Assembly: GCA_035704495.1 (NCBI GenBank) | Contig: DASSWW010000025.1 | Span: 1-12,972 of the forward strand | Source: UBA6022 sp035704495 | Lineage (GTDB): Bacteria; Patescibacteriota; Saccharimonadia; Saccharimonadales; Saccharimonadaceae | Direction: 5' to 3' | Length of the DNA: 12,972 bases | Shown here: positions 6,702 through 11,121 of the stretch, in pieces | Layout: each line of letters opens with the position of its first letter | How positions within the stretch are numbered: the stretch's first letter is position 1 | Notes under the pieces: generated by a model | The model's database searches: none | What the model was told of the DNA's origin: nothing | The model's input: the letters and a program-made list of their open reading frames with translations, nothing else | Translations under genes and position numbers: made by a program

Positions 6702-6778
6702 GGACCCTTAGCTCAGTTGGCTAGAGCGCGTCATTGACGTTGACGAGGTCGGAGGTTCGAGTCCTCCAGGGTCCACCA
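6702..6778 (+). tRNA. tRNA-Val (anticodon GAC), CCA encoded
   Basis: A full 77-base cloverleaf can be folded by eye. The acceptor is GGACCCT/AGGGTCC (7 bp), the D arm GCTC/GAGC and the anticodon stem CGTCA/TGACG with loop TTGACGT. The 5-base variable loop is AGGTC and the T arm is GGAGG-TTCGAGT-CCTCC. The discriminator is A and CCA is encoded. Loop positions 34-36 read GAC, which decodes GUC/GUU valine codons. Base 37 is G, whereas A is usual for valine tRNAs. The gene borders a serine-recombinase remnant on the opposite strand and is the likely integration site of the mobile element to its right. Confidence 0.96.
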
Positions 6779-7083
6779 TATTCGATAAAGAAGACTCTCC
6801 GGAGTCTTTTTGTTTGTGTATCAATCTGTAAAATTCGCTTATTTTAGGGGTAAACTTTCTTGTCACGTGAGACCGAAAAACCCTCTGGAAATAACAGCTG
6901 TTTACACCACCCCAGGTGTTCTGCATCCAACTCCCAAAAATGCTCCCGCATATTCTCAACTGTATCCACTGAAAAGTCTACAAACTCAATGAGGTCATTT
7001 TCTATCTCACCGATAGCTAAAAACTCATTGTTAAGCTCTGTAATTTCAGCGTCAATGTCATCAAGTACACTCTTGAATATCAT
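6708..7083 (-). pseudogene. Decayed C-terminus of a large serine recombinase (integrase)
   Basis: Two reverse-strand reading frames together spell the tail of a large serine recombinase. The upstream frame (7083 to about 6846) gives an acidic coiled-coil stretch (DDIDAEITELNNEF), then NDLIEFVDFSVDTVENM and the family motif CKQLLFPEGFSVSRDKKVY, then hits a stop. A second frame continues the same protein: TPKISEFYRLIHKQKDSGES. The break is at a CCCC run near 6848-6851, consistent with an insertion of one C or loss of two bases. The final stretch (MVDPGGLEPPTSS) is antisense to tRNA-Val, as is common for integrases inserted at tRNA genes. The catalytic N-terminal resolvase domain and DNA-binding middle are absent, so it is non-functional. 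Trp replaces the usual Arg before CKQLLFP. The family call rests on recalled motif resemblance. Confidence 0.8.
6791..6813 (+). terminator. terminator after tRNA-Val
   Basis: AAGACTC (6791-6797) and GAGTCTT (6802-6808) form a 7-bp hairpin with a TCCG loop and a T run to 6811. It lies 12 bases after the tRNA CCA end. Confidence 0.8.
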
Positions 7084-7433
7084 CCTCAGAAAATGATGAT
7101 TTTAATGATTGACGTATAAGTTTTTTACTCTCCTTATCACTTAAGCAGTGTCTGTGCACTCCATTAGATTAGAAAGTCTGAGTTCACTATCAAACTTCTT
7201 TCGAGGCTTATATTTTACCTCTACAAACGGAGTATTATTTTTCTATGTCAAAGCCATGCTTATTGTTAACTAATGCCTATATTATGCACCGATTTAGTGG
7301 CAAATGTTTATCCATACATTTTGAATGTCCACATGCTACTTAAATGAACTGACTATTTTTATCTCCTAACCCTATAGGCTAATAATCACAGAGGAGCCTC
7401 CCCCACCCCACCTAAATTACAAGGTAGAATTTA
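7084..7433 (-). other. spacer with decayed coding sequence
   Basis: There is no intact gene here. On the reverse strand two adjoining frames are open over short stretches: about 7243-7144 (FVEVKYKPRKKFDSELRLSN) and about 7175-7065 (SDKESKKLIRQSLKSSFSED). They look like pieces of one broken protein I cannot name. They may belong to the recombinase or to another element gene. The part next to 7433 is G/C-skewed (CCTCCCCCACCCCACC). No clear terminator for the operon ending at 7434 was found. Confidence 0.35.
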
Positions 7434-8183
7434 TTAACCAGCGACAAGCTTTTCGGCCGCTACCACTCCAAGTTGCGACAAGGTAACAACGCCCGTTTTT
7501 GTATCGTACTCCCATTGTCGTTCTTTGTGACCAACGAGTAAGATTTTCTTCTTATAAACACTGAAATTACTATGTTCAACCCATGCGCAGAGTTCCTTGT
7601 CGGTTGCCTGCGGAATACCTGACAATAACACTAAGGTTTGGTCTGATTTACTCATATTCATATCGAGTACTCGCCGCTGCCCATTGATTGTCCATACTAG
7701 CGAAATCTCACGTTCGGTCAGTAGTTCAACGGTTTGAGTAGCCGCCACAGTATCAACAGAGTGAAAGTGGCGAACCAGTTCCGCAATTAGCCACTTTGCC
7801 GTATAAAGCACAAAGGTTGCATCCATATGGCTAGGATCAACATCGCCACCAACGTGCCCTGCGCCCCTATTACTACGCACTTCGTATAGGGCAATGAGTA
7901 CTCGAGGTATCTGGATACGCACTGTCCTCGGAAAGGACGCTGGTGCTTTTTCAAGTGCCTTACACGCATCGACCATATTACTTGGCTTTGATGACTTCTT
8001 GGGATAAACACCCCCAACGTGCCCCGCAAGAATAGAGTAAACAATTTCACATAGTTTGCCCCCGCTCATCTCAGATGGCTCCCATCTCTCTTCTCGATAG
8101 TTTTTCACCAGCTTGTTAAACTCTCCAATGAGTTCATCACGAAGGGTCTTTGGTAGGTTTCCGAGAACTTCCTCCTTCTTCAT
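7434..8183 (-). CDS. Abi_C/HEPN-like protein with C-terminal winged-helix-like domain, unknown function
   Basis: I do not recognise a named gene. The 249-residue protein has two parts. Residues 1-145 are mostly helical and contain a run around RSNRGAGHVGGDVDPSHMD (103-121). Arg103 and His110 make an Rx6H pattern. This stretch resembles the conserved R-N-x-x-G-x-GH motif of the Abi_C (abortive infection C-terminal) family and related HEPN ribonucleases. Residues 146-249 (LTEREISLVW, LCAWVEHSN, KKILLVGHKERQWEYD, GVVTLSQLGVVAAEKLV) read like a winged helix that ends in a wing and helix. Known: many Abi_C/HEPN proteins are toxins or phage-defence effectors. Inferred: this is the effector of the three-gene operon. 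It starts 4 bp after the second gene stops, with GGAAAG upstream. It carries no signal peptide or membrane segment. Confidence 0.8.
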   Translation of the reverse strand: MKKEEVLGNLPKTLRDELIGEFNKLVKNYREERWEPSEMSGGKLCEIVYSILAGHVGGVYPKKSSKPSNMVDACKALEKAPASFPRTVRIQIPRVLIALYEVRSNRGAGHVGGDVDPSHMDATFVLYTAKWLIAELVRHFHSVDTVAATQTVELLTEREISLVWTINGQRRVLDMNMSKSDQTLVLLSGIPQATDKELCAWVEHSNFSVYKKKILLVGHKERQWEYDTKTGVVTLSQLGVVAAEKLVAG

Positions 8184-8187
8184 CTAT

Positions 8188-8727
8188 CTACTGTGTCTTT
8201 CCTAGAAGCTTTTCAGCCTCGGAAACGCCATGCGTGGTGAGTTTCATCGTTCGATGCCCTTTGCCACCACCAGTGCTAGTCTTGGCTAGCTGAACAATTT
8301 TTGCAGGCTTTGTGCTGCGAAGAGAGCGAAGCTTGACGTTAATATTATCATCAAAGTTGCCCGTATCTTTTAGTACCTTGTTAAGTGCGAATGTCTTGAA
8401 GCTATCAGCACCTTCAACAACTTGAAGCCAGTACGCAGCAAGTAACACTCGATTAACGGGGGTGTCGCTAATTGAAGCAGCTAATAGCTCCGCAAATGAA
8501 CCGTGCTGCTGAATACCTTCGCCAGACTCGTCTTCCTCATCCTGTACATCTGTACCCCCGCCAAGCGAAAGCCCATTCGACACAGCCGCTGCTCGTGGTA
8601 CTGTCGCTGTATAATTGGTCATATACTTCGCCGCTAACCACTGAATTACTCGTACTCGCTCTTCTTCGATAAGGTCTTTAACCGCTGCGTTTGCCTTAGC
8701 CATTGCCTCAAGTTCTCTATCTTCCAT
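8188..8727 (-). CDS. Uncharacterised operon protein with C-terminal winged-helix-like domain
   Basis: I do not recognise a named gene. The 179-residue protein has a charged helical N-terminus (1-35), a low-complexity Gly/Asp/Glu linker (50-75) and a compact C-terminal domain (about 78-175). That domain includes FAELLAAS, RVLLAAYWLQVVEGADSF, LNKVLKDTGN, INVKLRSLRSTKPAKIVQL and RTMKLTTHGVSEAEKLLG. The last block looks like the wing and final helix of a winged helix. A similar domain sits at the C-terminus of the gene upstream, so the two look like diverged relatives. Its Shine-Dalgarno sequence (AAAGGAGGAAAA) is formed by the last codons of the upstream gene (Lys-Gly-Gly-Lys-stop), which makes them tightly coupled. 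It is cytosolic by sequence. A DNA-binding or adaptor role in a conflict system is a guess from context. Confidence 0.75.
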   Translation of the reverse strand: MEDRELEAMAKANAAVKDLIEEERVRVIQWLAAKYMTNYTATVPRAAAVSNGLSLGGGTDVQDEEDESGEGIQQHGSFAELLAASISDTPVNRVLLAAYWLQVVEGADSFKTFALNKVLKDTGNFDDNINVKLRSLRSTKPAKIVQLAKTSTGGGKGHRTMKLTTHGVSEAEKLLGKTQ

Positions 8728-8729
8728 CG

Positions 8730-9263
8730 CTATTTTCCTCCTTTAGTTGCTATCGGTAAGTCGTGGTCTACAAATGTCTCTCCGAACGAGGTAATAAAGT
8801 AGCGACCATTATTCTCTTCTGCGGATTCGAAGTAACTCTTCTTCGATTTACCATCACGGAAAGTCTGAATAAGTGACTTTGGCGGGCGAATAGTTAAGAC
8901 CTTATAAAGTGTCCACATTTCATCGACAGATGCGTCTTTCATATCCTTGTTATTCCTCAACCACAAGGTTAGTACGGCAAAAGTTTCAATATGTGTTATC
9001 GGCTGTTTCTCTGTGTAGTAGTCGCGAAGGCTATCCACCTCCTCTTTACTAGTCAAAAGGGTTGCAAGCATACGAGGCTGTGTAACAGACCTGCCTCCAG
9101 CGAAAGGCTTCTTAGTGGATGCCTGTTTAGTCTTTGCCTCTGTTGGCGGCGCTACCGTGGCTGGTGTAGGCATGGCTAGAACAGCCGTAATCTGTTTTTC
9201 TACCCATTCTTCAGTACCTTCGAACTCGAACGTTCCTGCTGCTGTCGTGATCTTTGCTTTCAT
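8730..9263 (-). CDS. Uncharacterised first gene of the three-gene operon, C-terminal winged-helix-like domain
   Basis: I do not recognise a named gene. The 177-residue protein starts with a short beta-hairpin-like segment (KITTAAGTFEFEGTEEWVEKQI, residues 4-25), a Pro/Ala/Thr/Lys-rich linker (30-60), then a folded domain (62-170). The C-terminal part (THIETFAVLTLWLRN, VDEMWTLYKVLTIRPPKSL, IQTFRDGKSKKSYFES, GRYFITSFGETFV) aligns loosely with the C-terminal domain of the next gene: helix, Trp-containing helix, three-helix core and wing. The ATG at 9263 has a very strong GGAGGT (9269-9274) and lies downstream of a TTGACA promoter with a palindrome in its spacer. As first gene it may regulate the operon or recognise a ligand; neither is shown. 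Confidence 0.75.
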   Translation of the reverse strand: MKAKITTAAGTFEFEGTEEWVEKQITAVLAMPTPATVAPPTEAKTKQASTKKPFAGGRSVTQPRMLATLLTSKEEVDSLRDYYTEKQPITHIETFAVLTLWLRNNKDMKDASVDEMWTLYKVLTIRPPKSLIQTFRDGKSKKSYFESAEENNGRYFITSFGETFVDHDLPIATKGGK

Positions 9264-9301
9264 TTTCTACCTCCTATTAAGTATTTGCTGAAATTAAATT
9301 A

Positions 9302-9331
9302 AGCTTAACACGTTAAAAGTAGTCTTGTCAA
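9302..9331 (-). promoter_or_regulatory. promoter and candidate operator of the three-gene operon
   Basis: On the reverse strand a perfect -35 TTGACA (9331-9326) is followed after 18 bases by a weak -10 TAAGCT (9307-9302). The spacer contains the palindrome TTAAC-GT-GTTAA (9316-9305), overlapping the -10. A repressor bound there would block the promoter. Confidence 0.5.
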
Positions 9332-9385
9332 CAAATCCAGCATATTTTAATCATTAACAGGGGTAACAAAACGGTGACTATTTTT

Positions 9386-9541
9386 CTAAAACGCTTATGC
9401 TTGGTTTTTAATAGAAGAATACCTGCATACTCAACAATACTTACATCTGTTAAGTGTATAGAAGCAGCTTAAAACTAACGTATCTCAACGAAAGCCAAGT
9501 AAGCGTTAGTTAATAGAATTGAACGATTCTTCGTTTTTTTC
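9386..9541 (+). ncRNA. possible structured RNA with alternative stems and weak terminator
   Basis: An imperfect inverted repeat links 9386-9407 with 9491-9509 (CTAA/TTAG, CGCTTA/TAAGCG and CTTGG/CCAAG, with 2-base bulges). A competing perfect 8-bp repeat, AACTAACG (9473-9480) with CGTTAGTT (9504-9511), uses the same 3' strand. A small inner hairpin (ACTTA/TAAGT) lies near 9440-9455. The stretch ends in AACGA-TTCT-TCGTT plus seven T (9522-9540), a weak terminator-like hairpin. No clear promoter or conserved motif is seen; it could also be a degraded small inverted-repeat element. Confidence 0.3.
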
Positions 9542-10014
9542 TCTGTTAATATAGGGTATATTCTGTCGAATATTTTGTTTAATATTCTCTTCTAGCTTTG
9601 ACTAGAACAATCAAGAGCAAAGACCGGTTACAATTATGAATTTTCTTACCCCTGTATCAATACAATTATTATGCTTATGTATGCAGCTTGGAATTATTGC
9701 TTCGAACACATAGTCATAACTAATAGAAAAGACTGTTTTAATGCAAAATGATACCGAAATTGCACAAGTGCCAGCGTAAATATTGCGGCTAAGGATCACT
9801 AATGTAAGCACTTACTGGACAAATCAAGGATAAATATTCATTGAATTATATGAATACTAATCTTTAGCTTGCCTATAAGTAGGTGTGCATTGTCTTTGGG
9901 ATTATCTCATCCCCGATAGTCAGGCTAAGCTATACGGCTCTCATAGAGGTGACCCAGTAGTAGTCGCCAGCGTGTTGTCTCCTGTTTAATAAGGTGTAAA
10001 TTTTTACCTATAAC
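9542..10014. other. AT-rich spacer without a recognisable gene
   Basis: No protein in any frame looks real here. Small hairpins are present: GAATATT/AATATTC near 9567-9586 and GGGAT/ATCCC near 9899-9913. I can attach no function to them. Composition is AT-rich, in keeping with element-derived or decaying DNA. Confidence 0.4.
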
Positions 10015-10024
10015 GTCCACCATA
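10015..10024 (+). repeat. 10-bp copy of the tRNA-Val 3' end (candidate att site)
   Basis: GTCCACCATA here is identical to 6771-6780, which is the last eight bases of the tRNA plus the next TA. The copy is followed at once by a strong hairpin, as a tRNA terminator would be. The 3.2-kb interval between the copies contains the recombinase remnant and the three-gene operon. Ten identical bases can recur by chance in 13 kb; only the position makes it interesting. Confidence 0.4.
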
Positions 10025-10059
10025 GAAAACAACCGACCATCTGGTCGGTTGTTTTCTAT
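10022..10059. terminator. strong hairpin, probable bidirectional terminator
   Basis: A perfect 17-bp stem (10022-10038 with 10043-10059) has a 4-base loop. Its core is ACCGACC/GGTCGGT, with A-rich and T-rich flanks inside the stem on both strands. It could be the former terminator of tRNA-Val, displaced by element insertion, or end a reverse-strand RNA. Confidence 0.7.
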
Positions 10060-10369
10060 TAGTAACCTTGGCAAGATTTGAACCTCCGACTCCTGCCCTG
10101 GCGGGATTGACAGTGGCTCGGTGAGTGCGGCGCAGTTTTGAAAAAGTTTACTTTTGTCAAAACAAGCAAACGGAGGAGCATAGCAATCTTCCAACAGGCT
10201 AACTACTTAACGACATCTAACACACTTCTATGATACAAAAAAGAAGGGGTTTGAAAGGCCTGGTAGATACTTAGTTTCCCACAAACACGGAAAACTTTTC
10301 CACCCTACGTTCAATCCGCATAGCCCTATTTATATATCATATATGAAATACGTGAGCGAATTATATTGA
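10060..10369. other. intergenic region, no gene recognised
   Basis: The reverse strand at 10100-10070 holds a tRNA T-arm-like stretch (GTCGGAGGTTCAAATC) that lies next to the hairpin at 10022-10059. I could not fold a full tRNA around it: the expected stem partner reads CTTGC and no acceptor partner is found. An AT-rich palindrome ATATATCATATAT lies near 10331-10344, upstream of the next promoter. Nothing else is supported. Confidence 0.35.
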
Positions 10370-10398
10370 TTGACAAATATTACTGTTTATGCTAATAT
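10370..10398 (+). promoter_or_regulatory. strong sigma70-type promoter of the 39-residue ORF
   Basis: TTGACA (10370-10375), a 17-base spacer and TAATAT (10393-10398), with AT-rich sequence upstream. The predicted start, seven bases on, is 10405, the first base of the ATG. Confidence 0.7.
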
Positions 10399-10404
10399 GA
10401 AAGC

Positions 10405-10524
10405 ATGGGTAAAGATTTAACCACCACACCATCAGCATTACAAAAAGTTCGTCTATCATTTGAATACGACGTGACTTGGCAGGATGCTCGAAAAGCAATT
10501 CGTATCCGTACCGACACGAAGTAA
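10405..10524 (+). CDS. Small 39-residue protein, probably leaderless, unknown function
   Basis: The ORF encodes a 39-residue basic peptide, beginning MGKDLTTTPSALQKVRL and ending DARKAIRIRTDTK. I do not recognise it. It is supported by context: a near-consensus promoter whose predicted start coincides with the ATG, and a clean terminator 26 bp after the stop. Codon choice is mixed and unremarkable, with no rare-codon signature. There is no Shine-Dalgarno sequence at useful distance, which fits leaderless translation. There is no signal peptide or membrane segment; a short amphipathic helix (WQDARKAIRIR) is likely. Alternatively the transcript may be a small RNA and the ORF incidental. It lies upstream of nrdR but is separated from it by the terminator. 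Confidence 0.5.
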   Translation: MGKDLTTTPSALQKVRLSFEYDVTWQDARKAIRIRTDTK

Positions 10525-10549
10525 TTTAACCTATGCCGCACGTACCCCG

Positions 10550-10577
10550 CCACCCCTTTTACGAGGGGTGGTTTTTT
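10550..10577 (+). terminator. terminator after the 39-residue ORF
   Basis: CCACCCCT (10550-10557) pairs with AGGGGTGG (10564-10571) around a 6-base loop, followed by six T. This is a classical intrinsic terminator, isolating the small gene from nrdR. Confidence 0.92.
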
Positions 10578-10625
10578 AGTTTCCCCATCTTTTTATGGTT
10601 ATCCACTAGCATTATTATTAGCGCT

Positions 10626-10643
10626 ATGTCATTATATAGACAT
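10626..10643 (+). promoter_or_regulatory. palindrome and -10-like region at the nrdR start
   Basis: ATGTC-ATTATATA-GACAT is an inverted repeat that overlaps both a TATA-type -10 and the nrdR start codon. NrdR binds AT-rich palindromes near promoters, so this could be an autoregulatory site. It is not a close match to the NrdR box as I remember it. Confidence 0.35.
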
Positions 10644-11121
10644 GTTTTGCATAAATTGTTTTCACACGAACACCTCGGTTGCTAATTCTCGTCCTAATAA
10701 AAAACAGCCCCAGGTATGGCGCCGAAGGACCTGTCCTAAATGTCAGGCCGTCTTTACGACCTATGAGCGGCCATCGCTGGCCGATAACAAACCTATCACT
10801 CTACCTAATGGATCAGAAGACACCTTTAACCTGGGCAAGTTAATCCTAAGTATCGCAAAGTCGTTCACCCACTCACCCCATGACGCCGAATATAACGCCC
10901 TGTGGCTAGCGCAGACGGTCGAAGACACACTTTCGACCGAACGTTCAACAATCACCCCCGAAGACATCGAGGCGGCAACACACCAAGTGCTAAAAAAGTT
11001 TGATGAACTGGCAGCCGTACAATACGCTGCGCAACATCAACTCATTTCTTCAACTCGGAAGCGCGGACGGCCTTCGCTTCGCGAGCGCGGGCCACGGTCT
11101 CGTGAGTCGCCTTCTCGGTAA
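10642..11121 (+). CDS. nrdR: NrdR-type transcriptional regulator (zinc ribbon plus ATP-cone)
   Basis: NrdR represses ribonucleotide reductase genes in response to dATP/ATP. The 159-residue protein has a zinc ribbon with Cys3, Cys6, Cys31 and Cys34, including the family segment VWRRRTCPKCQAVFTTYERP. An ATP-cone domain follows at about 48-135 (KPITLPNGSEDTFNLGKLILSIAK to AVQYAAQHQ). NrdR is usually about 150 residues; the last 25 here are Arg/Ser/Pro-rich and lie in the 80-bp overlap with the convergent glycosyltransferase gene, so that tail may be non-conserved. The ATG at 10642 is fixed by the zinc ribbon starting at residue 3. There is no Shine-Dalgarno sequence and a TATA-type box lies only a few bases upstream, suggesting a leaderless message. 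No ribonucleotide reductase gene is in view. Confidence 0.88.
   Translation: MFCINCFHTNTSVANSRPNKKQPQVWRRRTCPKCQAVFTTYERPSLADNKPITLPNGSEDTFNLGKLILSIAKSFTHSPHDAEYNALWLAQTVEDTLSTERSTITPEDIEAATHQVLKKFDELAAVQYAAQHQLISSTRKRGRPSLRERGPRSRESPSR

Noticed and set aside
9611..9811. 66-codon reverse ORF in AT-rich DNA
   Set aside because: Cys/Ile/Ser-rich translation without domain likeness, Shine-Dalgarno sequence or promoter.
9925..10194. 89-codon reverse ORF across the 10022-10059 hairpin
   Set aside because: It reads through a 17-bp terminator stem and a tRNA-like stretch, giving the typical spurious peptide of such regions. The shorter version starting at 10023 lacks a Shine-Dalgarno sequence.
10397..10420. 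upstream ATG in the -10 region of the 39-residue ORF (7 codons)
   Set aside because: It overlaps the -10 hexamer and would not be in the transcript.
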